Notes under the pieces: model-generated
Databases searched by the model: none
What the model saw: the letters and a program-made list of their open reading frames with translations, nothing else
Told to the model about the DNA's origin: nothing
Assembly: GCA_963971535.1 (NCBI GenBank)
Contig: OZ020587.1
Span: forward strand, 157,478,488-157,542,487
Length of the DNA: 64,000 nt
Source: Notolepis coatsorum
Taxonomy: Eukaryota; Chordata; Actinopteri; Aulopiformes; Paralepididae
Direction of reading: 5' to 3'
Shown: positions 1 to 12,310 of the stretch, piece by piece
Numbering within the stretch: the stretch's first letter is position 1
Layout of the letters: each line of letters starts with the position of its first letter
Position numbers and translations under genes: made by a program

Positions 1-644
1 ATTATGTTAGTTAGACGGTATCTATTCTTTGATTGGAAAACAAAGGAGACAGCTGGTGGGCCCCAGGGGACGGCCCCTCTTTTTCAAATACTCTGTGAAG
101 GCTCGCGATTGGGTGGAAATCCTATGCGTGAGGTCACTTGGTGACGTCACGCCCAGGGTTTCTGGCTCAGGGATAAAATGGGGTGTGGTGACTGTGGGGA
201 CAGACTGAAAACGGAACAACACAGGACCACACCCACCTTTTCACATGGAGGACGGCGCGAGCAGAGGAGAACAGAGGAGAACAAGCTTTTGGAAGGAGAA
301 AAGAATCCTCTTTGTTATCAACAGAGAACAAAGACAACTCAACAATTACCATTCTTTAATCTACTTTTTTAGTCTGGTCTGGATCACAGACGGCATAGTG
401 TCTAGTGATCCGACTATAGCATTCATTATTTTAATTGAACCAGAACCATTGTGATTACACTTTTAACTTTGAATTAAACAGATGCTGGTACAACTTCTCC
501 TTCATTTCTCCTGCTTAGCTGCCGTCGAACAAGACCAGAGTTATGGTCTTTTGAAAGTACCAGGGTTTTTAGGACGGGCAATTCACAACGCAGAGTATTG
601 GTTCTGATGTCATCAGAACAGAACATAGACCCTAGGTGACTTCA
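1..644 (+). repeat. 5' LTR copy (left edge may lie outside window)
   Basis: This matches 12309-12942 almost base for base. Homology ends at ...GGTGACTTCAA, so the LTR probably ends with CA at 643-644. A TG that could open the LTR is at 5-6. A TATA-like ATAAAATGG lies near 172, and an AATTAAA element near 470 could serve as a poly(A) signal. If the LTR truly starts at 5, its U3 would be unusually short, which is one reason to suspect it continues upstream of the window. Confidence 0.75.
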
Positions 645-647
645 AAG

Positions 648-665
648 TGGTGCCGTCCACCCTTG
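648..665 (+). other. Candidate primer-binding site
   Basis: Three bases after the end of LTR homology the sequence reads TGGTGCCGTCC. A TGG start in this position is typical of a primer-binding site, and the first nine bases agree with the complement of the 3' end of a tRNA-His. The match weakens after that, so the tRNA assignment is tentative. Confidence 0.4.
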
Positions 666-763
666 TCCTGATGCGCCAGGAATTATTATTTTTCTTCTGA
701 CTCTCGGCTACTCGGTGCCTGGGAAACTCATCGCGACAGTCTCCTGCGGATCTTCAAAGAAAA

Positions 764-772
764 CAGGTGAGT
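764..772 (+). promoter_or_regulatory. Candidate splice donor in LTR-element leader
   Basis: The leader downstream of the 5' LTR contains CAG|GTGAGT, a full consensus 5' splice site with the intron starting at 767. Strong pyrimidine-rich acceptors exist at 6588-6614 (ending CATAG), just ahead of the gag-like frame, and near 9098 (ending CTTAG). Splicing from 767 to 6614 would remove about 5.8 kb without coding content and place the gag-like ATG at 6963 in the second exon. This is inferred from sequence only. Confidence 0.4.
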
Positions 773-3104
773 GAAAACGGGGCCGTGATGAATTAAAATA
801 CGAGGCGTTCAGGTCGAACGGGGGTTGCAATAGAGATGTATGACTCAGTGGTCTTGCTGAGGACGCCCGCCGGGGCTCCGTGGCAGTCGCGGGGTTCTTG
901 GTGGGCGCAATGATTATAATGGGGATTCGTAACGTTCGTTTATCATATTGGGAGCATCGATTTGAAGCGGGAGGTTCAAGGCATTCCGCTTCAATAGACG
1001 GGGACGTGCCGCACTAGACAAATAGCGTTTGATCACTGCTAAATTGTCTATGTGATGGGGTAGGTACGTTAGTGTGCAGCTCTGGATATGACTGGCCCCG
1101 GCTAGCTCAGTCAATCGCGGGTCGTCTTCCAGGGGGTGTAGTGATGAGTTGTGTTTTTTGTGTTCTGTATACGGTGAGTGGGCCTTGATATGTGCGATTG
1201 CAGGGCTAACGCCGTGCCTCTGTTTACTGGCGCCTCTCAAGCGACAGAAAACAGGGGTACAGGACGTCGGCAAGAACGTTAATGGGGTTTCCAGGTTTCA
1301 GTTCAACACCGTTGCAGGCCGCGGGGAAGGGTGGTTATGTTAAGAGGGTGCTCATGTGGTATAAGCTCGTTGCGAGTCGCGGGGTTCCCAGATGGTGGGG
1401 ATAGGCGGACGGCGGCTGAGTTTTGGGTGAGCATGCAATTAGCTTAGAGGTTCGTTCGGTCTAGCCGATTATACCTGGTGTTTCTACGGGCGGGGATTTT
1501 TTACCAAAACGTAGCGGCTATCCTACCATAATCTGGCCATGTTAGTGCTGGTTAGGGGGATCGAATTGCCTGGCTGGCCCTGAGAAAGCGAGTTCAAAAC
1601 AGGTTAAATATTCGGTACATATCCTGAGAGGGCATGCTCGCCTGGACGCCCAATTCCACTGTCTCGGACCGCGACGGCGATACAAAAAAAAAAAGAAAAC
1701 GCTTAGTAACAATATTCGTTTCAATATGCTCTTTGCAAGGTAAACGTCCTTTGCGATTATAGTATAATAATGCGCTTGAGCAAATAAAAAATGGTCGCGC
1801 GGAAACTATTGAAAAATGTAAACATAGAATGTGAATCTTTAAAGATGGCCGCGCGGGCGTTCTGATAACAATAGCATGAGATCAAAATCTGTATGGTTGT
1901 TTGTATTATATCTAAGGTAATGTGTTGCACTAATATGTATGTTTGGAGGCTGCTAGAGGTTAGGAATGACTGACAAAACGTGAGAGCTTGTTGTTGTATT
2001 ATTATGAAATTTTAATGACCAACAGCCGTGGGGAAATGTGATAGTTGAACACCGTTTTTTTCGGGGGTCGTTGGAACGCAGCGGCATTAGCTGCTACATT
2101 ATCCACGGGGGCGACCGGGGTTAACGGTGGTCTGGGCGTCGTGGTTTCGAGTATATGAAGTCGATCGGAAATATCATGGGGCTACGGGGATGTGTATGGC
2201 ACTTTAAAAATTTTCAAATTCGGCACGTTTAAGGTAACAATTTAATGTAATAAGGAATCAACTGGGGCGGAGGTTTGACCCGGAAGTCGTCCTGGGCACT
2301 GCGAGGCTATGCTACTGAGCTAAAGAGCTAACGAGGCTAATATGCTAAGCTACCTGTGCTAACGGCGTAGCATGACGGGACTCTCGGGATATCTCGCGGG
2401 ATGCTAGGGATGGGACTTCACTTGTAAACAAATTTATTTTTCAAGGTGGTGTTTGTTTAGGAATGCAGTAGGGGGCAGCAGAGGCCAGGTTAAGTTTCCA
2501 TTCAAAGCTGCTTTTGTTACATGTGGTTCTACACACTCAAAGCTGCTTTTTTTCATGTGGTTCTACACACAGGAGGTTTTTCTTTTAGAGATTAGTTTGA
2601 TAGTAGAGTTTAAATATTTTATTGTTATGCTGTGGTAGTTTGGTGAAATAGTTTAATCTAGTAGTGGAATGTGGGGCCCAGGTTTCCCCCCCTCCCCCTC
2701 CTCCCCCTCCCTCTCTCTCTCGATGGGGCAGTTCGATGCTGAGGACCGCAGAGTTGTGGCTGCGGTGGTAAACCGCGGCGTCATAGCTTGCGGTGGCGAT
2801 AGGCTGCCTAGCTGCGCGCATTAATGCTGATGCGTCGTGTGTAGGTTACAGTGTAATGTTGGGGACACTGTAATTATGGTTAGGGCATTTGGTGGCCGTA
2901 AGGGGGACACGCGCGTGCGCATTAGGCTGTTGGTGTAATGGGTGTGAGAGCTGGGGTCGGTGGGGATGGTGTGGGGTTTAAAGTCCACTAGGGGGCGGAA
3001 AAGTCATGTTTTAGGCTCTAGTCATAGGAAGGTCTAGTCGCTAATACTGCATAAATTGGGTTGTAGTTTCGGCCAATAGGGTGATACATGGACATGATAG
3101 TTCT

Positions 3105-3587
3105 TTAAGTCCTCTTACCCCCCTCTCTCTCTCTCTCGCCCCGGAATAGAAGGAGTGGAGTATCTACCGATACTCTGAACTTCCTTAACTGTCTCAGGTG
3201 ATGGAGGCGCTGTTTCGCCTTTTTCACCACAGAATCTATGTGTGTTGACCATGTCAGGTCCTCTGTGATGTGGACTCTCAGGTACTTGAAACTGCTCACC
3301 CTGTCCACGATAGCCCCATTTATCCGCAGTGGCGTGTGTCACCTGCTGTATTCTCCTAAAATCCACGATCAGCTCCTTGGTTTTACCAATGTTCAGGAGT
3401 AGGCTGTTATCCCGGCACCAGCGTGCCGGTTCATCAACCTCCTCCCGATAGGCCTTCTGGTCATTATTAGAGATCAGCCCCACCACCACCGTGTCGTCCG
3501 CAAACTTCACTATGGAGTTGGAGCTGAACCTGGCCACACAGTCATGTGTGTACAGTGAATACAGCAGGGGGCTCAGAACGCAGTAGA
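3105..3587 (-). pseudogene. LINE reverse transcriptase fragment (CR1/L2-like)
   Basis: Read on the minus strand, this fragment carries the LSPLLYSLY and FADDT motifs of the RT palm domain, followed by KTKELIVDFR and, after a frame break, VSSFKYL and DLTWSTHIDSVV. The same motifs in the same order occur in the longer LINE copy at 50845-52047, so both belong to one family. The fragment is truncated at both ends, its frame is shifted near 3300, and it ends in a CT-rich tract. It is a dead 5'-truncated non-LTR retrotransposon piece lying in reverse orientation inside the LTR element. Confidence 0.8.
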
Positions 3588-6500
3588 TTTAAATAAAGGT
3601 GTTCTATTTCTATTTCAACCTGATTCAATTGGATCTTTGTTTCCATATGAAGTATCATAAAATGTATCATATGAAATGTATAATTTATTAAATGTATCAT
3701 AAATATATTAATATTATAGACCAGAACATTATCTCAAGTGACTTTACTTTGCAGTAACATTGAATTTGTCAACATGCTTCTCCCCACTGATTATGGGCTT
3801 TGGACTGAAGACTTCATTATGTCAATGTTTAAATGTCTTTCATTTAGGACACCTCATACTTTTACTGATGTAACTCCCTGACCATGCATGCTATATTTAC
3901 ACATGTGGTATTGCTGGATTCAGCACAACCACACCTTTCCGGAAATCCCCTCATATGTGTTTCTATGACAATCCATGGCAGAGCCACTACAAAGTAAATG
4001 AGAACATTCTGCATAGATATAAATTGTTTACATTTCCGCTTATTTTAAGTATGTGTACATAGGTATATATTTCCTACAGGCATAAAGATATTCACATCCA
4101 GGTTGTTCTATTATGTTAAGCAACTGTCTGACTGCTAGCATGTCAAGTTTGAAAGCTCTTGGAGCTTGTATTATTAATCTACATGAGTTTATATGTCTCA
4201 ACTCCCATACGGCCAGGCTATATTTTGGTTATTTTTTCCTTTGTGGGTGTATAACAATATCTATCAATTTAACAAGTTTTGCAGTAAAATATTTTTATAC
4301 AAGAATCCATTTCATATATGGGAGACCTTAGAGATGAGGAAAAACAATGTTGTGTTTTGTCCTACCTCCGGTAGGGGTATCTCAACATTTTGGGGGCATT
4401 GTCACTAGGCTATTAGGGGTTCTCTTAGGTAAAGCGGCCGAAATACCACTCTGAACTTGCTCGTGGGGACTCCGTTTCTTCTGCACCTCACGCCTGCACA
4501 GGACCGGAGGGCGACCCAGGTGTTGGTTTAGGGGATGGGGCAGGCATTAGTAGGTTGGGAGTATTGCGTTTGAAGCGTAGGGCGTTGTGATAGGAGGAGT
4601 GGAGGTGTAGTTTAAGTACAGTTGGGGTGGCACAGGTGGGCATTAGGGGAATGCGATGTGGTTGTGGTGCGCTCACTTTTGTCCCCCTTTTCTCCTTCTC
4701 ACGCTCCCTCGTTATTGAGTTGGTTAGGTGGGCCTGGTGACTCATGCGGGTTAGGTGTGCAGCTGGGTTAGACTGGGTTAAGTGTGCGAGTTTACAATGG
4801 TACAAGCTCTCTACGCTCTCTCTTTCTCTCCTGTTTGAACTTGTTTAATTGTTTATGGTTATTTTTCTGTAGGTTTCTGGAGCAGATTGCTGGTATTTTC
4901 TGTAGGTTTCTAGTGCGGGTTGTTGTTATTTTCTGCAAGGTTTCTAGTGCTGGTGGTGGTAATGGCCAGCGTCAGGGCAATGATGTCGTGGCAGCGGCGG
5001 TGGGGCCATGCTTTATGGCTTTCTCAGGGTCTCCGGCCATCTTCCGGTCCCTTGATTTAACGGAGAAGTGAGGCGATAAGGGCCGTATGATGTGATCCCT
5101 GGGTGGCGGCCGGTCGTGTTGGACCAGTGGCGCTACGCTTTGGTTGGCATGATGCTCGTGCTTCTTCCTTTGCGTTTGGACGAACTCTGGCTGGTGTGAT
5201 AGAGGCTCTGTGTCAGTGTCTTGTGTGTTGCGTTCATGATGGTGGGCCGTAAGTCGGAGCGTGCTTTGAGGTTAGGTTTGGGACTCTCTACGCAGATGGA
5301 CCTGCGTATGAGGGGTCGCTCTGCTCGGCTGCACCTGTGATGGCGAGGTTGGTAGAAGAACAAGGCGTATGATGGAGGGGACGTGCCAGGGTTTGTTATG
5401 CATTGGGGGTTCAGTGGTAGGATTCCTGCCGGCCACGGTTGTGTTTAGATTTCGGCGAAGAGGGTGTGATTTTTCTTTTCATTTCAATGGGGGTGCCAGC
5501 TCCGGGCGTCGTGGCGTGCGGTGGTAGACAGCTGTGTCGTAGCTCGCTGTCTACCTGCGCGCATTGACGTGGAGGCGTCGTGTGTGCGCTGCGTCGTTGT
5601 AGCTCGCTGCCACACTATGCGCGTTGAGTCGCATTATGTGTGGGTATTTATGTGAAGGTGTTTGCTGTTGTTAATTTGAATCTGAGGATGGATTTTGAGT
5701 ATCGTTGTGCGGGGAGCCCGGGGTTTCACTTTCAGGTCGCTACTGAAAGGGGGGCCTAGGGCTGCGAATGGCGACCGTGAGATATCATTGGTCTGCAGGG
5801 ATTTCAAGATGGGGGTGGTGTCTGCACCTGTAGTTTAATGAACAGGTTGGGGGACACTGTGCCAAGCCACAGGGATTCTGTGATATGAATCACGGAAAAT
5901 TGATTTAATTCCTCGTGAGTTGTAAGCGTGGTGTTTAGCACCTGAGGTTAAGGTGTTAAAACGGGGGGAATGTGTATTAATTATGAGTAAATTGTGTGAA
6001 TATTGTGATGTAAAGATAAATGATGATAGAAATACATTCTAGACTTCCTCAGATAAAGATAAATACAGCTACACATAGTGTGAAAAGCGATATATGAGAA
6101 ATATACATTTTTAGACTTTCTCAGATAGAAATAAATAAAGCTACACATAGAAGGAAATGTTAGGATTACATAGACACATAGTCATTTGCAGAGCAATAAG
6201 AGTTTAAATATTTTATGAGAAAGGAATTACAAATTCATTAAGTGGAAGAAGTGATTTTATTCACCTAAATTACCAAATCCAGCACAAGTGTTTAGAAATG
6301 ATAGGCTGTGAATAACAAATTTCTGATTGATCAACAGACGGAAGAGGCCGATGCGAAATAGTGTTCCCCAGAGTCATGTGATGCGGATACATGACAAAAG
6401 GATTGGAAGATCCAGTTTTCCGATGAAGACAACAGAACAGAAAACAACTAAGGCCGTGTCGTTAAAATTCGAAAGAAAATTGCTCTAACGCTCTCTAAAG

Positions 6501-6960
6501 TGATATTAGTATAGAAGATGCCCGACATTCCATGCTTAAAGATAATGATGGATTGTGAAAGGGAAATGCCACTGATAATTAAGTGTATGTTTTTTTTTCT
6601 TTCTTTCTTCATAGCTGCTCGAGGGCGGACAGAGGCAGTGCTGACGATTCCAAAATCCAACGAGGGAACAATTGACGGTTAAAAGTCTGGGTGTAGTATC
6701 ACTAAGCGTTTTGTCAATTCCGGTCTGCGCCAAATAACTCTGCCAGTGTGAGTGATATTAACTCAAGTTTGTAAAAATAGTTTAAGTACAGAAAAACAGG
6801 TTTTTCCAAACGGTGATATTACGAGCGTTTGAAAGGAGTGTGAATGGGGTTTCACCAGCTTTGATAGGAACAATTAGAAGAAAAAATAGGATAACGAAAA
6901 CGAGAGTCGACAATTAGTCTATTTCATTAACTCATAGTATAATAAATAGAAGCAATATAA
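3588..6960. other. Unassigned interior of LTR element
   Basis: No convincing coding sequence. Content is mostly AT-rich, with a GC-richer island at about 4880-5800. The notable feature is the pyrimidine tract and AG at 6588-6614, a good 3' splice site in front of the gag-like frame. Confidence 0.5.
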
Positions 6961-6962
6961 AA

Positions 6963-7769
6963 ATGGCCAATAGTAGTCAGGCCAATGGGGGGGAAATGCC
7001 GATAACTTCTGCAGACATTTCATTGACCGAATTGAACAGTGACGTTAACCTGATTGATTTTAATGTGACTGACTCCCCTCCTGAGACCAGTGTGACGGAG
7101 GGACTGGAAATAATGTCTTTAACTCCAACACAGGGGGTCTATGGGGAGAGAGATCCAGAGACAACTGTATTACCAGAGCCGATCCACACTGGAGTGGCCA
7201 TTGCAGGTGACTGCAATTTACAGACCACCAGTGTCCCTTGCCCAGGTTCCCCCCACCCCCAACATCAGCACCAAACTGAGAGGCGTGGCCAGGGGACGAG
7301 GAGCCAGTCAGCAAGGGCCAGGGTGGTGTGCTGGACGTGCGAAAATTTCGGGCATACAGCTAGGGACTGTGACCAAGAATATCGACCCCGAGGAGGAGAG
7401 TATCGTCCTCAACCCAGAGGAGGAGGTCCGCGATGGAATAACAGACGAAGAGGCGGACACGGGCAAAACCAGGGTCGGTATCAAGAACAGTGTCCACAGC
7501 CCGCAAGTCCCCCCGGTCCAGAACCCCCTCAGCACCAGAGTCAAGATGAGAGGCGGGGCCCGGAGATGGGAAGTCAGACCGCCAGCGCTGAGATGGGGGG
7601 AGAGGCGTCGACCTATAGACAACAGAGAGCGTTTATAGCAGCGTTCGGACGACATGAGGCAGTGCATCGAGACCTGATGAAGACACAGCTGGAGATTGGT
7701 CAGGCCGCACACGAGACTGGAGCAAGAACTGGCGAGAAAGAATGTACTGCTAGATGGTACAGTGATTGA
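6963..7769 (+). CDS. Gag-like protein, first frame, one CCHC zinc knuckle
   Basis: A 268-codon frame starts at an ATG in a good context (AAAATGG). The N-terminal third is acidic and serine/threonine-rich. At about residues 122-135 it has a perfect CCHC knuckle, CWTCENFGHTARDC (C-x2-C-x4-H-x4-C), followed by an arginine/glycine-rich stretch, as in the nucleocapsid part of Gag proteins, which packages the RNA genome. No capsid fold is obvious by eye. It overlaps the next frame by 74 bases in a different phase, so the two may be one broken protein or a frameshift-linked pair. It is the only plausible structural gene of the 12.9-kb LTR element. A cellular CCHC protein captured by the element is an alternative. 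Confidence 0.6.
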   Translation: MANSSQANGGEMPITSADISLTELNSDVNLIDFNVTDSPPETSVTEGLEIMSLTPTQGVYGERDPETTVLPEPIHTGVAIAGDCNLQTTSVPCPGSPHPQHQHQTERRGQGTRSQSARARVVCWTCENFGHTARDCDQEYRPRGGEYRPQPRGGGPRWNNRRRGGHGQNQGRYQEQCPQPASPPGPEPPQHQSQDERRGPEMGSQTASAEMGGEASTYRQQRAFIAAFGRHEAVHRDLMKTQLEIGQAAHETGARTGEKECTARWYSD

Positions 7770-8166
7770 GGTCATGCTTCGGGCGTCGGAATTAGGCCGC
7801 CGTGATCAAGCAATGCCCTGTGCCCCGTTGCCCAGACAGGGAGCGGGGCCTCGACAGGGTGCTGAGAGCCTCGGGCGGGGTAGGTTTCCAGACCCCACCC
7901 AACAGCAGGCTCAAAGAACGGTGGCTGAACAAAATAGGTACGTGGTTTTCTCCCCAGAACAGGCTCAAGGGGGGCGAGGTGAGAGCTATGGTGGTAATGG
8001 CAGAGAGCAAGGACAGACTCTGGGCCCGATGAACCCAGGGCCATCCGATTACAGGCGGGGGGCCCACAGGGTCCCACAACCGAGGAAACAAGGACAGGTT
8101 TGCTGGATCTGTGGACTGATAGGTCATTTTCAAAGGTCATGTCTGCAGAGGCCACCGGAAGAATAA
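7696..8166 (+). CDS. Gag-like second frame with second CCHC knuckle
   Basis: A 156-codon frame overlaps the end of the preceding gag-like frame in another phase. Near its C-terminus (about residues 136-149) it carries CWICGLIGHFQRSC, again a perfect CCHC zinc knuckle. The middle is rich in glutamine, glycine, proline and arginine. Two knuckles in two overlapping frames suggest either that one Gag was split by a single indel or that ribosomal frameshifting joins them. The ATG at 7696 may not be used. No protease or polymerase follows, and the next 3.6 kb contain no long frame. Confidence 0.5.
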   Translation: MVRPHTRLEQELARKNVLLDGTVIEVMLRASELGRRDQAMPCAPLPRQGAGPRQGAESLGRGRFPDPTQQQAQRTVAEQNRYVVFSPEQAQGGRGESYGGNGREQGQTLGPMNPGPSDYRRGAHRVPQPRKQGQVCWICGLIGHFQRSCLQRPPEE

Positions 8167-8196
8167 AGAATATAGATAGGTATTAAAAATGAAAAT

Positions 8197-8288
8197 GAAT
8201 TGAATAAAAAATATATACAACTGATTAGAATAAAAATAGAATGAATTGAATAAAAAATATATACAACTGATTAGAATAAAAATAGAAT
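8197..8288 (+). repeat. 46-bp tandem duplication, AT-rich
   Basis: Two adjacent copies of a 46-bp AT-rich unit (8197-8242 and 8243-8288) containing ATATATACAACTGATTAG lie just after the gag-like stop. They look like a local tandem duplication. Confidence 0.8.
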
Positions 8289-8299
8289 AGAAAATATAT

Positions 8300-11200
8300 A
8301 GAGGGGTTAGGTGATTAGGCCATGAGTGGAAGTTACTAAAATGGATGTGTGACTAACGTGGAGGGATGAAGTAACTGACTGATGCATGAACTAATCGGAC
8401 TAACAAGAACATTAAATCAAATATTCCCAGTAGGGAAATATACCAATCATGGATTTTCCTTTTTGCTACAGTGTTTCTGATCAACTCTTGCTGTGGCAGT
8501 AAGGAAAACGTAAGAGAGAATGGTATGGTGGACGATTTTTGATGTCTCCCACCTGTGCAGCCTGGCCAAGCTGCACAGATGGGAGAAAGAGAGAAAAATT
8601 GTCACCGCAATGGCTTTTGTGGTCATGTGGACTCTGAACTAGGTTAAACAGTTAATATTAGGTATTCAATATTAGACAGTGAAATGATGTGACACTGCGT
8701 CAGCTAGTGATCAGTGGACTATCCATGCTTGATCAATAAACAGTTTGGTCAAAGGGTGGACTGCATGGGTAAGAAATTAAGAAATATTGATAGACGAACA
8801 TCAACAATCATGAGTAATAGATATAGGCGTTTATTTTTATTTCTGCTTATTTTTATTTCCTAGTGTTTTACAAGCGATTCCTGCCTTAGGCCGGAAGTTT
8901 TCATTTAGTTTATTCTTTTGATTTTTTCATTTTGTTTCTTAGTATATACGGGGGTGGTTACGCCCCTAGATAATAGGTTAATTTTGTTTCTAAGAGTGAG
9001 TTGAAAAAGCAATGCTCACAAATTTTGTTTATTGTTTCATTTGTGGTTTTGGCATGTTTTTCTTTGATTTTGTTTCTTTTCTCTATTTTTTTCTTAGGAC
9101 CTGACAGGCTGGGTGGAATCGCGACACAGCAGGACTGGTAGTATATGTCCATATGGTGGGCTGAGAACAATGTGAATGGACTAGAGCTGGTTCATGGTTT
9201 TTGTTCTCCGCTCATTAAAAATCCAGATCTAGGATCTGGGGGTTGTGTCGCGATTGGTGAAGTGTTGGGAAACATGATTCTCTGTACATTGATAAGCTCA
9301 GTAGGTTTTGGTCGCCATTGGCCAAATAGCCTTTGTGTAGGGTGTGGACATGTGCAATTGATAATTGGCTTGTGGGGGACTCTGACGGCTAGAGGCTGGC
9401 GGAGTGTGTGAAAGATGTGTGTTTAAAGCGGACTGTGGTTTGTTGTTGTGGACTACTGGGGGAGAGGTCTCGTCAGTATTGGCTGTCCGGGCCCCGAACA
9501 GCTGTCCAGGAATGGAGGTATGATGTTTAGAATGTTATTCCACATCAAAGGAGGGTGGGGTTATACTGTTTTGACAGCATAATCAGCATAATATAATGAG
9601 AGCCATGTGAATTTTTCTGAATTTTGAATATTAATGATCTAGAAGCCATGGAATATATAGATAAAGGATTTGGAAAAGAAAAGAAAGTTGTCAAACTCAG
9701 ACCAGTAAAGAGTGTCTGAGGGAGGAAAAATATGGATTCTCAATAAATTATTGTGATAGAAGTAACCTGCGCTGTCCACCGAAGCGATATATACTCACTG
9801 CAGGATACGAATGGGAGATTGGGGAGTCAGCAGTCATCAGAGTGTGGTACGAGGAAGACCAAGGACTCCATCGGTACTGTTGATCCAGGACACTGGCTAG
9901 TGTCTACCCAGCGGTTCCATGGGGAACCACAACACTGCGGGTACCAAGAGATCCAGGAGAAGCCTAACTCTCAAGCGTTGAGAGTTCCGGCCAACGCAGT
10001 GACCAAATCTTGAGGCTTCGGAGGGGAACGAGAGAGGCCAAACGACAGGCAATCTACGAGGAGACAGGCTGCAAGGCCTTAGCAACTGACCGGGTGTCAT
10101 CGAGTGAGGGGGTGGAGCCTCTATCGCCCTTATCAACGACCAGGCGGAGGGTGGGGAGAATCAAACCTCTTCCACTATTCCGAGGGTCAACAGGTGTTGA
10201 GCCAGCGATGACTGCAGGAGACAACACAACCTCCTCAACAGCCGTGACAGCGCCAGAGGGGAGATCTAATCACCCCACCTGAGATCGACGCAACTGACAT
10301 CCGAGAGAAGAGCTCCTGGTTCAACTGAACAGGCCAATACAGCAGGGGGTCATGCCCCTATTTGAGTGACAGCACGAGGCATGAGGCCTCGACAGAAGAA
10401 GGGGAGGGATCGGAAGTCAACTGGCTTTCTGATTCTACCTCCCTGTTTTGAAGCCAAGATTTGGTGGTAGCATTAAGAGGGAGATCAGCAGTCTTGATCT
10501 GCACCGTCTCTGAGAAATGAGGAGGGGGTGGCCAGGTCAATCCAGAAAACATTGACCCCCCTTCTCCCTGCTCCAAGTCAGAATTTGACACCCCCAAGGG
10601 AAACCAGTGGGAAATTGATCCTGGTACGAAAAAGAGTGTCAAAGACTGCACACTGCACACAGTGAATGAAAATGGACTAAAAATAAAGATGTTTGGGTGA
10701 CGATAGCTATACATAGGAAAGAGATGTAGAAAAAGAATGTTGTTTTGATTTTTTAGGATCCGAGTGTGGGATGCCGTATGTATTTTATCCAAGTATGATT
10801 TAAAATGTTTTAACTTTTATCCAGGTAGTAGTAAGCAGAAGTTAGGATCTATGTTTAGCATATTATACTAGCTAATTAAGGATAGTTAATCTCTATCCGA
10901 GTGTGGACTGTAGTATTATTTGATAAACCATAAATCCTAAATGTACTGGAAAATGTTCCTAATAGAAAAGGTTCTAAGTAAGCATAAGGATTGGTCATAA
11001 AAGATGTCTTTCAGTCATGAACCACAGGGGGCCAGGCCCTGAGGCTACATTGCAATAAAATAGAACAGATGGTTGTCCCTAGGTTAAGGAACTTTGTAAA
11101 TAATCATAAGTCATTTAATTAGAAAATACTACTGGATTTGTGTGCAAAATGAATGCTTTATACTTTTAGTCTTAAACAATAAGTGGTTAATAGGTTGGCA

Positions 11201-11796
11201 ATCAAATATAGTTTAAACCTGATTAAACTAGAGTGATTTAGCTCAGAGATTGTGTGTGTCTACAGAGACTTGGGCTCACAACAGGAGGTAGATTTGCATA
11301 CAACTGTTGGCAGCTGCAGACAATAGATCAAGAGTCACATATCCTGTGTTATCTGTTAAACTGGTCTGATTACTACATGTGGAGACAGCTGCCGTAGGAG
11401 GGACTATGATTCAGTATCTCAGTAACATCAAGTACACTTTCAAATGTCTGTTTCTATACCTAAATTAGCTTAAAATGAACTGCAAATGATCCTGTTATAT
11501 TGTGGTAACAATTCTGAATCTAATGATATAAAATATGCCATGTTTATGAATAAGAATCACAGAGTTTGAAATTAAACCACTTCTGGACTTCATTGGAAAA
11601 ATACTTAACGTGCTGAATAATAACTGTATAAAATAGATATTGATTTAAGTTAAAAGAATATGATTAGGAAACTATAGAAGTGGGCTTAATGATAAAACTA
11701 CTGTGATTCTCATTTAGCATCAAGAGAAACTATTCAAAAATGATATCTCTGTGTTCATGAAATCAATCTCAATTCGAATATATATATCTTGGGTTT
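8300..11796. other. Unassigned 3' interior of LTR element
   Basis: No recognised protein. Small frames at 9753-10282 do not resemble any polymerase, integrase or envelope segment I know. Pyrimidine-rich acceptors near 8935 and 9098, and a purine run AAAGGAGGGTGGGG near 9547, could be functional retroelement signals. The purine run would be a polypurine tract only if the LTR is longer than the repeated part seen here. Confidence 0.4.
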
Positions 11797-11810
11797 AATA
11801 ACCAAAGTAT

Positions 11811-12296
11811 AGGGCGGCTAGGTGGTGTAGTGGTCTAAGGCACTCGCCACCAGTGTGGAGACGCTAGGATTCGCGTGTTCGAATCCAGCTCTCCACATTG
11901 TTTTTCAGTTTGGCTGGTCGTCCGCAGTAATACACATTGGCCGTATTACGGGGAGGGAAAAACTGAAGGGTGGGGATCGAACGTTGTGAACAAGCGGCTC
12001 CTGCAGGTCGGTTGGTGCGCCTGCGCAGTAGAGTCAGGAAGTGTCGGGGGCAGCGTGAGCCTCCCACGCGTTACTCCTCGACACTGAGAGGTCGAGCTGC
12101 GCAGGTGAAAAGATGCGACTGCTGTTACCTCAAGTACCGGAGGGGACTTGTGCTATGTATGACTTAGTCCTCACTGCAGCCGGCTTGTGGGAGGCAAGAA
12201 ACAGCGTTCGTGACAGGGGAGGGTTGAATTGGATGATACGAAATTGGGATGGGAGAAAATATAGAAAAATGGGAGAAAAAGTGGATCAAAAAAAAA
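11811..12296 (+). mobile_element. tRNA-derived SINE with 14-bp TSD
   Basis: The head (from 11811) has a tRNA-like polymerase III promoter: an A-box-like TGGTGTAGTGGTCTAAGG and a B box GTTCGAATCC. The unit ends in an A-rich tail near 12290. The flanking sequence AATAACCAAAGTAT is repeated exactly at 11797-11810 and 12297-12310, a textbook L1-type target-site duplication. It landed immediately before, or within, the 3' LTR of the host element. Confidence 0.9.
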
Positions 12297-12310
12297 AATA
12301 ACCAAAGTAT

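Larger units (their letters stand above)
645..3104. other. Non-coding interior of LTR element
   Basis: No reading frame of note and no recognised domain. There is a short pyrimidine-rich tract near 2690-2725 and CT repeats near 3121-3138. Several stretches are GC-rich (for example 830-1120) and others AT-rich, suggesting a patchwork of older insertions. Confidence 0.5.

Noticed and set aside
7308-8155. Minus-strand frames opposite the gag-like block
   Set aside because: They mirror the GC-rich Arg/Gly/Pro codons of the plus-strand frame and lack any motif.
9753-10282. Possible integrase or envelope remnant in the first LTR element
   Set aside because: No catalytic motif, zinc motif or membrane segment could be recognised in any frame.
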